Origin: Hydractinia symbiolongicarpus
Lineage: Eukaryota; Cnidaria; Hydrozoa; Anthoathecata; Hydractiniidae
NCBI RefSeq assembly: GCF_029227915.1
Contig: NC_079875.1
Location: forward strand, 28,582,001-28,646,000
DNA: 64,000 nucleotides
Direction: 5' to 3'
Shown: one piece after another, positions 12,978-25,491 of the stretch
Position numbering within the stretch: position 1 is the stretch's first letter
Layout of the letters: the number at the start of each line of letters is the position of its first letter
Position numbers and translations under genes: made by a program
Notes under the pieces: model-generated
What the model saw: the letters and a program-made list of their open reading frames with translations, nothing else
The model's database searches: none
What the model was told of the DNA's origin: nothing

Positions 12978-13013
12978 AGTATTTTGAACTTGTAGTGACA
13001 AGTTCAAAATACT
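12978..13013. repeat. Perfect hairpin, 15 bp arms and 6 nt loop
   Basis: AGTATTTTGAACTTG, loop TAGTGA, then CAAGTTCAAAATACT. A second imperfect hairpin follows at 13,033-13,064 (GATGTTTACAGTATA and TATACTTAAACATC). Both lie inside the hAT-like element. Confidence 0.85.
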
Positions 13014-13439
13014 TTCTGTTTTATAAGAAATCGATGTTTACAGTATAAGATATACTTAAACATCAAAGGATTCTACCTCGTCCCACTGGCATATTTATAC
13101 GTTTAGCATATATTTTTTGATTGTGATTGTCCCTAAGAACTTTGACTTTGTTGGAACTATTAAACAGAAGATTTTATATACTACATCACACTGCTCGTTT
13201 TAAAAACTTAAAAACATGAGGAGATCCTTAACTTTCCCATGGTGCTTTTAGCTCCTTTTATAATAAAAACACAAAACGCCCGCTTTAACTCGTACAACAC
13301 TATAACCCTTGATATTATTTTGCCAAAAAAAACTATCGAATTTTGCCTAACCAGAAGAAAATCCTAGATCCGCCCCTGGCATTTGTAAAAACCGTTTTTT
13401 ATTTTTCTAAGAAAATTTTAAGGATAATTTTTCCGTGAA

Positions 13440-13665
13440 AGAGTTATCGAATCTTACGTTGATGCGACGTTCGTTCAACGTCGTGTTGAAGTATAAATCC
13501 GACGTTTGTTAACCTAACGCTGGATCGACGTTGGTTATGGCCGATAGGCGACGTCGGAAATCCTGACGTTGGATCGACGTCGGTTTATGGTCGAAATACG
13601 ACATCTGAAATTACGACGTCGAAGCGACGTTGTAACAACGTAGCCGACGTACGGCGTCGTGCGCC
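13440..13665. repeat. GACGT/ACGTC-rich inverted cluster
   Basis: Many copies of CGACGTTG, GACGTCGG and CAACGTCG occur in both orientations, for example TGGATCGACGTTGGTTATGG and TGGATCGACGTCGGTTTATG. CpG is dense here, while it is scarce in the surrounding AT-rich DNA. AACGTCGA-type minisatellites are common in invertebrate genomes (general knowledge). It directly precedes the 124 bp tandem array. Confidence 0.7.
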
Positions 13666-13673
13666 TGCTGGAT

Positions 13674-14292
13674 TAGGGTCAACAACGTCCCAGGTTCTAT
13701 ATATTTTAGCCGTAAAAATGATAAACGAGGCATTTAAAAGAGACGAGTGTCTCATATATTTGCGATTTTTCGTATTGATACAGGATATTTGTACTTTAGG
13801 GTCAACAACCTCGTTTCAGGTTCTTTTATCTTAGCCGTGGAATTGATAAAGGAGGCATTTCAAAGTGACGAGTGTCATATATTTGCAATTTTTCGTATTG
13901 ATACAAGATAATTGTATTATAGGGTCAACAACGTCTCAGGTTCTATATATTTTAGCCGTGAAATTGATAAACAAGGTATATAAAAGAGACGAGTGTGATA
14001 CATTTGCGATTTTTTTAAATTCATGCAAGATAATTGTTATTTAGGGAAGACAACCACGTCTAAGGTTCTATATAATTTAGTCGTAAAATTGATAAACGAG
14101 GCAGTAAAAGGAGACGAGTGTTATATATTTGGGATTTTTAGTATTAATGCAAGATAATTGTCACTTAGGGTGGACAACGTCGTCTCAGGTTCCATATATT
14201 TTAGGCGCAAAATTGATAAACGAGGCATTTAAAAGAGTCGAGTGGCTCATGTATTTGCCATTTTTGTATTCATACAGGATAATTGTACTTTA
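13674..14292. repeat. Five copies of a ~124 bp tandem repeat
   Basis: The phrase AGGGTCAACAACGTC or a variant starts at 13,674, 13,798, 13,921, 14,043 and 14,167, and AGAGTCAAATG closes the array at 14,292. Spacing is 122-125 bp. Each unit carries AGGTTCTATATATTTTAG, AATTGATAAACGAGGCA, GAGACGAGTGT and GATTTTTCGTATTGATAC-like blocks in the same order. Copies differ by small indels, so homogenisation is not recent. Confidence 0.85.
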
Positions 14293-14306
14293 GAGTCAAA
14301 TGCAGA

Positions 14307-14378
14307 ATGGATATTATATCCATATGCACGGTTTTATGAAATGAATATAATATCCATTTCTAGCGAAAATGGATATAA
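14307..14378. repeat. Inverted repeat after the 124 bp array
   Basis: ATGGATATTATATCCAT is a perfect palindrome around one central base. It is followed by GAATATAATATCCATTT and then AAAATGGATATAATAG. The three related blocks can pair in alternative ways. Confidence 0.6.
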
Positions 14379-14379
14379 T

Positions 14380-17300
14380 AGCTGATATCAGCTTTGTTAT
14401 GTTTTCGTCAACTAATCAATCCGTTTATTGCAAAAAAGAAAGATGGCGTTTTGAGCTGTGCAAGTCACTAAACTTCCTAATTGATCGAATCCTATACTGC
14501 TCTTCCTTTGCAGCCGGCGACTTAAGGACCATAAAAAGAAGTATTGTGAAATTATCCACCAAGATCTAGTTTAGCTATAGCCGGTTTGCTTACATTTAAA
14601 AGCTTAGAGAGAAGAAGAAAGGGAAAAAAAAGCTGAGTTGCAAAAAAAGTTGTGATGGTGGTATGTTGCTAGCTAGCCAGTTATAAACTGATAACGGATA
14701 TCAATGACAGGTGTTTGATAACTCCTCAGAGAAGAATACCAGACGATGCTTTATAGTACAATATTTATATAACTATATGTCGATTTTTGTGTTACTTATA
14801 TTATAGTCTAATTTCTAGCTAAACACAGACAGTTTTCTTTGTTTAGTTTCAGCAACTGACATCTCTTCTTGTGGCATGCAATAATATACTAGCTAGATCT
14901 TGCTAAAATTAAAAAATGTTCTAGCAGATTTCTTCTTACAAAAGCATCATAGAGCACACACATATGTTAGAGGACCACTGAAAAAATGTAAACAAAGAAA
15001 TCTGCCTATATAGCTAGCTAGGGGTGGGCAACAAAATAGGTTTGTGACGCTTAGTGGGTTTTTTCAGCAAAAGATGTAGTGGTCAGGGTTGAGATAAATT
15101 TGCTAAAGATATTCATTTCATGGTGAAAATCTGTTCAAGTATGAGTCACGGTCATGGCTTTTTTCTTTGTGTTTTAGCTGTGTAGTTAAAACACAAAGGC
15201 AGAAGGTATGGGATAAAGTTTCTTGGTTATTTGAACAATGGCAAATGTCATCCATGACAGGTTCATTTTCCAGTATCAAATTCCGCTCTCTGCAAGTTTG
15301 TTACAAGGGTTTGCTCTGTCGATCAGAAGTTCAATGTGTATATAGTTAATTTTTGGCTGGATTCTGGGGTTAGGAATAAAAGTATCCATTAAGGGGGTGG
15401 CTGGGTGTGTGGGGATGTTAATAGACGAAATCTCCTAGGCGTAACAAACCTCGTTTGTTAAGGCCCCTTATGGTTTTTGTTTTGACCACCCTCAAAATAT
15501 GTTTGGTTGGTATTATTTCTAATTACAAAAGTGAGTCTGTCATATTTTATTCTCTGTTTTTATTGTGAGTGCTAACTGTACTTGGCTAGCCTCCATTTCA
15601 AGTTCTATTTTTTTTTCAATTATTATTTCTGTGGTTTTTACTCTTTTTGCACAAAACATATATATGTTTGTTTTGCAAAGTGGGAAAGTAAAAAGGGTGT
15701 AAATATATTTACCAGGCTTATCAATAAGAAAATAACACCAGAGTAATAAATCGCTCTCCAAGGTTACAATAATTTAAACTGGCCGAGCAATCTGAATAAA
15801 TAGAATAAGATTATAAACGCATATTTTATCACAAAGTCATTTTTATTTATTTTGGTTCTTTTTTACTGGAAATAATAAGAAAGAGGACATTGATTTCCAT
15901 GTGAGATAAATTAATATTGCTCAGCCAGATTATTTTTGCGGGGAAATTGGAGGAGCAATTAATGGCAAAGTTAGTTTCTCATTTCTCAGAATTGAGTGAG
16001 CCTTTGTCCTCCTCTTATTGATAGGCCTGATTTACGCGGTTTGGTTCCAGGTAAACTTTCCCAAATTTTTGTAATTTTAAGGTTGAATCTTATTTTATTT
16101 TAAAATTTTATTTTGACAGACTGTTTCAATTTTTTTTTTCAATTTGAAAATTGCTTTGTAATTTTTAACAGTGCAATAAACTCAAGCCAAAGAAATTTAC
16201 AGGAGCTGTATTAGAATTAGGTGTTGTAGGAAAATTATGTTTTAGTGATACACCAAATTGAATTGTAAATATTTTAATATGAAGATTGTATATATAAATA
16301 TATTCTTTGTAACATGCTATTTGTTTGTTTATTGTTTACTATTTGTTGTGGTATGTTATGCCAAAAGTCAATCTTTCCTAAAATTTCTCGTTTTTAAATG
16401 TATCAAACTTAAAATTCCGAAACTGCTCTTATCCAAATTAATATATTAAAAGTCTTTAAGACTGAATTTCTATATTGGCTGCACCTAGTCTTACGTTCTG
16501 TGGTTGTTTTGTAAACACTAAAAACAGGACCATTTTTATCTTATACAAGGGAGCGTTTAAGTTTATAATTATTTTCTACAATAAGCATAACGTAAGCATT
16601 ACTCTAAGTCTGCTTGTGTTGTTTGGATAAGCATAGCCCAGCGTGATTTCGAACTTTCACTTGCTCATAAGCCATGTAAAGAATAAGAATTATACCGCAG
16701 TGAGGCTGAACCTTGAAAGCTATGTTATGTTCAGGATTATTGTTAGGGCATTTTAAATTTCCCACGTTGTTTCTCGTGCTGACCCGCCGCTTAACTCGCC
16801 ATTCTCAATGAGACGGAGAGTGTAGGTAGTATATGTGCTATAGATACAAAAAACGAGCTTAAGTTTAGTCGGGGGAGCATTTTTTAATCAACAATGCATA
16901 AATTTAGTCGCATTTCCTGGGACTTGTTAAAGAAATTTTCTTTATATTTCTCTCTCCTACATTGTCAAAGCTCATTAGTTATAATATGAAAACAGTTATA
17001 GTCTGGTGGCTCAAAGTAAGCGCAAAATTTAGTCATTTTTTCGCGGTTTCTTTTTCCCACTAAAATAATCCCGACTGCGGAATTACTCAAATCCATACTA
17101 AAAAGGCGAAATTACTAGAGTCAGGGTATTATTATGTCATAACTAGATTATAAGAAAATGGTGGAGTGAAGTGGGGCAAAAAATTATGATCAAATTATGT
17201 TTCTGCTTTGAAAAATCACTTCTATTTGGACGTGTTTCAATATCGCCTCTGTCAATGTTTTTTCTGCAATTGGCCTATAAACAGAGGGTGTTATACATAG

Positions 17301-18050
17301 TAAATTTTAGTGATGAAATAAATAATTGGCTTAAGTGAGGTGCTTATACTCGGGTTGGGCTTATGTTCGGAGGTCTAAACGATAAATGCTTACGAAATGA
17401 AAAATTTAAACCATAATATAAATTTAAACAATTGTTGGAACGTTTTTTCCTAAGTAACTAAACAATGGTGCGAGATATGTCTAATAAACAATTAAATACA
17501 ACTATTCAGAAAATTATAATTGTGTTCTCTAAGTTTCAAGATCATTAAGAAAAAATATGTCGAAACACGTTTGTATTTAACTAAGCAATATTTTGGTCGA
17601 TAAGTGAAAAAATCAGTGAATGTTGAATGCTCAAGTCTCTATTTTTGTCTCCGCATGCGCTGCTTTCTGGTCTTGAAATTGTTTTGCGTAGTTATATTAT
17701 GGTAAGTTAAGCCATTACACCCGTAAGTCAGAACCTAGGCTTTGTTTAAGAGCCCGGGTTTTCAACGAGAACCCTGGTTTTCATCGTTAGAAACCCGTGT
17801 TTCCATATTGAAAACCCTGGATATGCATTGAAAACCAAGGATTTTATTTGCTTCCCAGGTTTTCATGAATAAATGTGACAGATGGCTGTCATATATGTCA
17901 GAATAAAAATGTGAGTATAAAAAAAAATAGTTTGGCAGTCGAACTACGGAAAATCTTTTATAAATATTTTTCATATACTAAGCCGTTACTATGACAAATG
18001 CTGATTACGAGGCTGGGTGTAAAAACATTAGGGATGCTCGAAACCACCTT
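14380..18050. other. Non-coding stretch
   Basis: No gene supported. Frames at 14,369-14,569, 15,167-15,349 and 16,258-16,449 (+) and 15,540-15,761 (-) show no recognisable motif. At 17,752-17,865 there are several imperfect repeats of a GAAAACCCTGGTTTTCAT phrase about 24-26 bp apart, a small minisatellite. The rest is plain AT-rich DNA with many CTAGCTAG phrases. Confidence 0.4.
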
Positions 18051-18105
18051 TGTTTACAAGACCGCGGAAAGGTGACAAGTTAATCGCAGAAGAAGTAAAG
18101 CGGCA

Positions 18106-19048
18106 ATGAGACAGAAATCTTTTATCGCAATGTCAAGACTAGCTTCTCTAACACTCAACAGAATGACCAAACAGAGGGGTCTGACAACAAAACAGTTGCA
18201 TGCGTTGCGAAATTTCTTTTATATGTTGATATTTAATTCACCACTCCGAAACATAATTCACCTTGGTTCTCTGGAACAATTAAAACTTGCTTTACAGAAA
18301 GCGAATAGCGATGCCATGACATTTTTAGTCAAAATAACAAATTGACTCATTGGTGACTGCATTCAGGAAAAGATCTAAATTGGATTCAGACATTCATGCC
18401 CTTCTTAGTTATTTATTGGATGAGGTGATTAGAATGCACAAAGATGATCCACTACCAGCAGATGCAACACCCATCTCGTTATCTTATAACCCTCCCAAAT
18501 TAGGAAGGGCATACTACTTTGACAAGTAGACGATTGACGATTGACAAGTAAGTTCAGCGTTGACAAAAGTGGCAAAGATTCCGGTAAAGTGACTTGTTAA
18601 AAGCACTACGCAAATGTAGCAATGCCTAGATCAATGTTTTTGTTCCTGTGATTCTGTCCTTTGCATGGACACTGCTACGGTTGCCACTGTAAATGGAAGT
18701 TAAGGTAGAACAGATACGTCGCACTCCCTATATGCACACTTACCCGCAGCTCGGCATGCTATATTTTACGACTTTTTGTATGGACTAGAAGAGTATTCTT
18801 TGAATAGGGAAGCTGGTTACTACGCAAATACGCCCTCTTTCCACGACATTTTCCATGAATTCAGTGATAAATATTCTTCTATATACAATTCGGGAAGAAC
18901 AGTAATATACGATGGCGTAAATTCATCACTTTGCGAGAAGTTTAATTCTTTCCTACAATGTATAAAGGCGTCTGCCCGACATATTATCCAGGAAAAATTC
19001 ATGTTTTATGTTAAGTTTATAATAAAAATTAAACGAATGAATGAATGA
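18106..19048 (+). pseudogene. KDZ-type (Kyakuja-Dileera-Zisupton-like) transposase remnant
   Basis: Four plus-strand frames join into one protein-like series broken by shifts. At 18,106-18,345 is a basic N-terminal part. At 18,353-18,529 is TAFRKRSKLDSDIHALLSYL followed by LSYNPPKLGRAYYFD and a stop. At about 18,656 is CPLHGHCYGCH. At 18,776-19,048 come IFYDFLYGLEEYSLNRE (begun upstream), FHDIFHEFSDKYSS, and GVNSSLCEKFNSFLQ. The YDxxC-like strand, the H-D-I-F-H block and the NSxxCEQFN-like glutamate block are the hallmarks I associate with KDZ transposases and related animal-genome proteins. These are DDE enzymes that mobilise large DNA transposons. The usual cysteine after the YDF block is replaced by tyrosine. 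At least two frameshifts and one stop make it non-functional. The family call is by pattern memory, so an older relative is possible. Confidence 0.55.
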
Positions 19049-19296
19049 AAGATATGAAAAACGATTACAAATTGCTGCGCGATTTTGATAACTCGCCGTT
19101 ATCTAGTGGAGATAAAACAACATGCATCAATAGAACAGTACTAACGACTCATCATTTCCACAAAGCTTTTATTCCTGATAATCTTTATATCATGTTACAT
19201 GCATAGACTTCATAGGACTTAAGCAATATCTCTAAAATATAATCTGAATTTTGCTGACCACGCCCGCTCGTCTTAAGTCACGCACGAAAAAACAGA

Positions 19297-19800
19297 GAGC
19301 ACATCAGAAATAATTTCATAGACCAGGCCCGAATTAGAAGCTTTTTTTTCTGACATTTTATATTTCAGACCAAAATTCGACGAAACAGGAGAGATGGAGT
19401 GCACATAAGAAGTAATTTCATAGACATAGCCCCCATGCGGAGCTTTTTTTTCTGAAATTTTATTTTTCAGACCAAAATTCGACGAAACAAGAGAAATGGG
19501 GAGCGCATAAGAAATAATTTCATAGACCAGGCCCGAATTCGGAGCTTTTTTTTTTTGAAATTTTATATTTCAGACCAAAATTCGACGAAACAGGAGAAAT
19601 GGAGTGCACATAAGAAGTAATTTCATAGACATAGCCCCCATGCGGAGCTTTTTTTTCTGAAATTTTATTTTTCAGACCAAAATTCGACGAAACAAGAGAA
19701 ATGGGGAGCACATAAGAATTAATTTTATAGACCAGGCCCGAATTTGGAGCTTTTTCTTCTAAAATTTTATATTTCAGAACTGAATCTTTTATGTACGGAT
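19297..19800. repeat. 102 bp satellite with 34-codon periodicity
   Basis: AGACCAAAATTCGACGAAAC starts at 19,367, 19,469, 19,572 and 19,674, with a diverged copy at 19,776. Two monomer types alternate. One has ATAGACCAGGCCCGAATT and the other ATAGACATAGCCCCCATG, giving a dimer of about 205 bp. The period is a multiple of three, so the minus strand stays open for 106 codons (19,520-19,840) as repeats of SSNFGLKYKISEKKAP and VYEITSYVHSISPVS. The only break at the array end comes from a length change in a poly-A run. I do not recognise the peptide. Confidence 0.8.
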
Positions 19801-20582
19801 TGCTTCTAGAAATGGGATTTCTCTCGTAAGTGTATTTCAAAGGCCTGATTTACCGACAACCTATCTCTTATGCATGATTGCTTCTACAAACAGGAGCTCT
19901 TTCCTAAAAGAGATCCTGTTTCTTCTGAAGTAAAGGCAGTTTAAAAGGGGATTAAACATGAAACTACGTCAAACGTTTGCGTAGATATTTATGTTCCATC
20001 TTATAATGCAACCAATAAGTATATAACACCAAATAGAAAATATTTGTTAATCTTTATCTGCTTGTGCTAACGCATTCGCCTTTTGTTTGACTTATTGTCA
20101 ATACGAGCTTGTTGTAATCTTTGGTCATATAAATGGCTAAAAACAATAACAGCCAGTGGATTTCATAGTTTCTTCACGAAAAAACAAAATACAAAAGAAA
20201 AAAACAATATCGCAATTTCTGGAATTTGCTGACAACACATAATGGCCTACTAGTTTTCTAAAAAGATGCGTGTCCACATATTTTCTATTTGAAAAAGCTT
20301 TTACATTGCAATAGTAATAAATGGAAATATTTTGGAGTTTCCTCAAAAACTTATTTTATAATATATAAATGGATAAAAACATCTATATATGCATGCAAAT
20401 AGTAATAAATGGAAACTTGTTTCTTCTTAATTAAACAAATTTCTTTATACAGAAAAATCTTTATAGACTACACATCTATTGAGAAAATTATACACATTAA
20501 ATACAGTTTATTGGAGTACTCCATTCCAATTAAATTTTAAGAAAGTTTTGTGGGATCAGTACCTCTGCCATTATGATTTTCA

Positions 20583-20640
20583 TCAAAGTTATTTTCAGGA
20601 ATATTGGAATGGTATTCCAATATTCCTGCTTAACTTTGTA
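20583..20640. repeat. Long hairpin, 15 bp perfect core
   Basis: The core is CAGGAATATTGGAAT, GGT, ATTCCAATATTCCTG (20,596-20,628). The outer CAAAGTTA and TAACTTTG extend the pairing. No neighbouring gene explains it. A terminator or regulatory role cannot be inferred, and an insertion-element remnant is more likely. Confidence 0.85.
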
Positions 20641-21170
20641 CAATTAATCCATTAATACTAAGATATAAGCGGATTAATAATACAGTATCACTGAATTATG
20701 TTTCACATAGATAAAATTCCATGTAGAGTGAGTTTTGCGTATGTCATATCCTCCGTAATTAGTTTGCGATGACATTTCAATGGTATATTTTAAGCTGAAA
20801 AATATATGTGGATAACACAAGGACTTCTTTAAATTTTTCAAGTGGACGTATTTTGACCAGTTTTTTTAACAACAACAATACCATGAATTTTAACCCATGC
20901 TAAACATAATTCACTCCTGTCACTAAAAAAGGCATGTTCGGCCCATTTAGTTCTTGTTAATACAATGAAATCTGACAAATTCTGTATTTTTTCTGAAAAA
21001 GAAGTTTCCTAATTTTTAAAATGTATGTTGGGTGTTTTAAAGAAATGTTAAACCGACCTAAAAATGCCTGTATTTTAGTATATTGTATATGTTACTTTAT
21101 AAGACAAATTTCCAAGTTCAATCTGTCTGTGCTTTTCTTAAACAATCCATGCTTAAACTCCTCAGGTGGT

Positions 21171-21212
21171 GGATATTTTATACCTTAGTGGAGACTAAGG
21201 TATAAAATATCC
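21171..21212. repeat. Perfect hairpin, 18 bp arms and 6 nt loop
   Basis: GGATATTTTATACCTTAG, loop TGGAGA, then CTAAGGTATAAAATATCC. The arms pair without mismatch, which suggests a recent origin or gene-conversion upkeep. Confidence 0.9.
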
Positions 21213-24200
21213 TACCCCCTGCTTGCTATTAAAATCTAAGAATTTCCAATCCTTCCCAGCACATATTCGTTTCTCCCTCTCCAGTGTGACGTCATTTATT
21301 TACTTTTCAGTGGTAAGCTCCTTGGCTCTGGCATTTTTTTTGCTGAAAGTGATTTTGGATCGTTTTATCTTTTGTTGATAAATGCCCTCTTCAAATAATT
21401 AAAGCATTGCCTTATACAGATACATTTGAAATCAGTTCGTAATAAAAGTGCATTCTCGTTCCTTTTTTTCCAAATGTTCTCTTTTTCAAATTTTGAGACC
21501 TAAAATATATTAATTGATTCTGTGAAAAATTCTACGTTGAAAGATATTTCTCATCATGTTTTCCAGAGAAAAAGGGAAAATCAGTAAAATTTCAACCTCG
21601 CCTTGTTTTTATTCCTCATCAATTGTCAGCCTTATTGTTGTTCTTATAAAATTGTTCTTATAGGGGAAGTAAGTGTATGTAATTTAAGTTAGCTTTCAAA
21701 GTTAGAATAATAATCGTTCAGCACTTTTTAAAAATATTGCTAATGGCGGAAGTCTTTAAGCCGTAATCTTTATTTCCGCATGATGAATGTTTTGTAGAAT
21801 TTTCGCGTTATGTTTTAAAAATGCTATGATGAGAGAAAGGTTATCCTTAAGCGTACTTTTCTCGCAGTTTTACAATCTTTACTTTGCGTGACATCCTCCG
21901 TTATAAAATTTCTATTTTTCTTCATAATTTAAAAACATATTCCCCAAGCGTAAGTTCTTAGTTTAATGACTTTTTGCGTTTGTTATAACTACCCATTAAG
22001 GAATTAATAATGACATTGTATCTTGCTCATGTAGGGAATTCATTACACAGTTACTGATGTCCCATGACTTTTTAAGAAAAGAAATTAATTAACCAGAACG
22101 ATTTTATTCCACGCCTAGTCGAGATAAACCATGTTGAGGGAGAGGAAAGAGATTCTTACGATGAGAAAAAGTAACATGAAAGTTTGTAGTAGGGGCAAAG
22201 ATCTTGTTACGACAAACAATGCTTGATAAACCGCACAATAGGAAATGTTGCAGCTAGTCACAAGCCAAGCTGTATTTATCTTAAAACAGACACATAAAAA
22301 ACATTTTTCGAGCAATTCTTAAACCAATTAAAGTATTTCTGTTCAACGAATTTCTATCTTTCAGTGCCGTTTTATGAAATATCTTGTTAGCAGGTATAAT
22401 AATTGCAACTACTTGAAAAATAAAACTTACATCAACCTTTATTTATTTTAAAACAAGCCAGTTCGATTTTGATTCTCTGCTAATTTGTACTAAATCTGTT
22501 ATTAGGATTTAGGATTTATTAAAAACATTGTGTTGTTTGGTAAGCAAAGCGGTAAGAAAATAAAGAAATGCCAGAACTCAAACGAAGCAGTAATTATTTT
22601 AAAAAAGTCAGTTTTATTTTGAACCAGTTTACTGTTTTTGTATATTGTTAGTGCTTTTTTATGGAACCCGTTTTGTCACTGTGAGTTATGGCAGCAACAT
22701 ATTTCCGTCATTGCATAATTGCACATCCGTTTTGCCGCGGAATTGATCTGACGTAAAAACGTTTGATGTTAACATTTCAAAATCTTTTACCCAAACCAAC
22801 ATGTGAATATGTGAAGTCGACTGTTTCTGGAGCTCGAATCAGTAAATTATCAAACTAACATTTGTTCGGCCTGCATGAAAAAGACCACAAACTTACTTTT
22901 GTCACTTAATCATTGATTCCAGACAATATTCCTGTAGCAACTTGCAAGAGTACATGGACAATGATTTCTTACAACGTGACTTGACTTTAAACAAACTGAC
23001 GTACTGGGCAATTCTATAAAAAAGCATTTCTAATGCTATAACATGATATCAAACGTTACATAAGAACATAATCACTTACATTTGTTTTTTGTCATTCCGT
23101 TGAAGAAATAATAGATAGCGTCGGGTCTATCAGATTCTATGGCACCCAATTGTTCAAAACGACTTATTTAAGAAAAATATTTATACAGATAAAATCTTAG
23201 CTACGTATAATATCATGTACTCATTTTATGGTTAAGTTCTTCTCGCATTTCGATTGATTAATCTACGCGAAAGAAATGATAGTTTTATTTTCTACTAAGA
23301 GACGGGTGCAATTTGTTGTTGGTTTGTAATTCTAAAAGTAATTTTCCCGTTAAAAAGAATTTTCCATCTTGGTTTGATCACAATCTAGTAGTAAAATTTA
23401 GGCGAGCACATAATTGTTGACGCCTATTGCTAAAAATAAAATCATTGCATTGCACATTTACATTTCAGACTAAATAGCATGAAACGAATGAAAATAACAA
23501 CGACTTAAATTAATATTTTAAAACTGGGTTAACCGGATTAATACATCCGTTTTAAAAAGACATGTGTTCCGTTATCAAGGATACTATTAAACTTTCTCTG
23601 CAACCGCTTGTTTAAAACGTGTGATCCTATACATTTTTTGATCAGCGTTTCAACAATGGAATCGGGTAATTTTTAAAAAATATTAGGCACAGATATTTAA
23701 ACAATAACAAATAGCTGATAAATTAATTTCTTTTAGTTACTAGAAAACGTATAGTATTGAATCCAGGCCTTTTGCTTGTGTAACCGAGTTGTAGTTTTAC
23801 AAAAAAAAACTTGTATACAACATATACGAAGAAAGTTTTTGAAATGCAGTCCGCGCGTCTTGTGTTTGTTTTAAACACACAAATTTTCTCAACATTAAAC
23901 AGATTGGTTTTCAGTTCATGGATGCTTCACTTTTTTAAAGCATTTTTAGGTGAGAAGAAATTACTGCTTGTTTTTAAAATGTGAAAATGTGTTGTTTTTT
24001 ATGGTGATTGTCGAAAAAAATATTTTTTTCTGTATAGCATTTGTGCAATTCTTAATCTGTAAACTTTATTTATCTTGTATTTATTTAGATAAAAATATGA
24101 AACAAATGGAATATCCCGATGATATGGTCAATACGTGTATCTGCAAGTATAATATGTTACGATTACAATTTTATATCAAGAATTGTGGGTACAAGAAACT

Positions 24201-25491
24201 AGATGTCAACCAGTGAGGAAATTTTTGCAAGCGTTACATTACCACGGAATTTTTGAATTCAAGATCAATTAATGGCGTATTAAACGGCGACCAATTTGTT
24301 AAGCTGTTTCAGAGTCTTTACGTTACGATTATAACTTGGTTTGATGGAAGTGCTCTGTGTTGTTTGATGCACACACGTTTATCAAAAGCAAAGCGATTTC
24401 AAGTCCCGCTTGCCGAATGATAATTGTGCGAAATAATTCAGATTCCAGTCATTATTGCTTCGCTTGCACCATATCTTTCATGACGATATATAAATAGTGT
24501 TTTGGTGTTAGATAAACAGTTCTCGGTTATTCTGATGACACTGAAACATTTTACCATGACAAATTGTTTGGTCACGCTTTGTAATAAACATCAGCAAGTA
24601 ACGCAGCAGAATTTTTGCAACGCAGCAAAACTTTTGCAAAAAGATTTTTAAAAGACTTCTTTGTTTACAAAATTGGTAAATCTTGTTTGAGCATTAACTA
24701 CCTAATTATTATATATTATAAGTCATAGGCAAATTTGTCCACGTGACTCACAACTAGTAATTTATTACATATTAGGAAATGTATTTCATAGATATGCTTA
24801 ATTTTCGAGAACAGCATCCGTGAACTGGAATAATTGACAATCTGGTAAGAGCGTCTTTTTGCACTAGAAATTGCAGCGAACATAAAATAAACAACGCTTG
24901 ACGCGCAGACTGCAATTCACAAACATGTAATGTAGTAAGCAAGTAAAAATAAGATAAAGAAAAAAGCTCTGGTTGCTCACAATCTTCATTATTCTATGTT
25001 TATAAACGCTCAACCAAAAAATCTAAAAATATAAACATGTGCAACAAAAAAAATAATAAAAAAACTATGAAATATAAATGGAAAATGTCCAAAAAAATCA
25101 AAGGCGTATAACAACCGTTACGTAAAAGCGGAATACGCCAAAACTATATAATTGGTTCATCATTAAAAAAATACAACATTTTTCGTTAATTCATATACAA
25201 TCAGCTATTCAATCTATTGCATACGGCTGCAAATCCAAAGTTATACTTAAAATAAAACAAATTATAATTAGTAGCTGAAACACATAAAAGAGAAATATAA
25301 ACATTTGAATCATTTGGTATATTGTATATCTACCGAAATATTTCAATTCAAAATATTAAAAGAACAGACCCAAACTTATAATCAAGGTTTTAGGTTTTTG
25401 GTAAGGACATCAACACTGAATCACACAGTCTGTAGTGCTAAAAACAGTAACAACGAAAAAATTAATTTTTATAGTTTATGTAAATTCTTCT

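Larger units (their letters stand above)
11729..13378. mobile_element. hAT-like inverted-repeat element, about 1.65 kb
   Basis: The left end reads CAGGGACGTATCTAGG followed by GTTAGGCAG. The right end, read from the other strand, is CAGGGGCGGATCTAGG, then a short insert and GTTAGGCAAAATT. The CAGGGGCGGATCTAGG form is characteristic of hAT-superfamily termini (family knowledge). hAT insertions should be flanked by an 8 bp direct repeat, but the flanking octamers I read (AACGATCT and GCATTTGT) do not match. The element may be old or composite. The interior holds a 5-copy tandem block, a perfect hairpin and a short frame (12,163-12,345) that I do not recognise. No transposase catalytic block is seen. 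Confidence 0.5.
19850..25491. other. Long AT-rich non-coding stretch
   Basis: No gene supported on either strand. It carries two perfect hairpins (listed separately) and part of a dispersed element at about 21,284-21,340 (GTAAGCTCCTTGGCTCTGGC). That sequence is the same as the terminus of the element at 28.44 kb. Frames at 20,137-20,346, 22,115-22,315 (-) and 23,950-24,216 (+) are AT-driven and unrecognised. Confidence 0.45.

Noticed and set aside
20583-20640. Transcription terminator
   Set aside because: Hairpin terminators are a bacterial signal. This is eukaryotic DNA with no adjacent gene.
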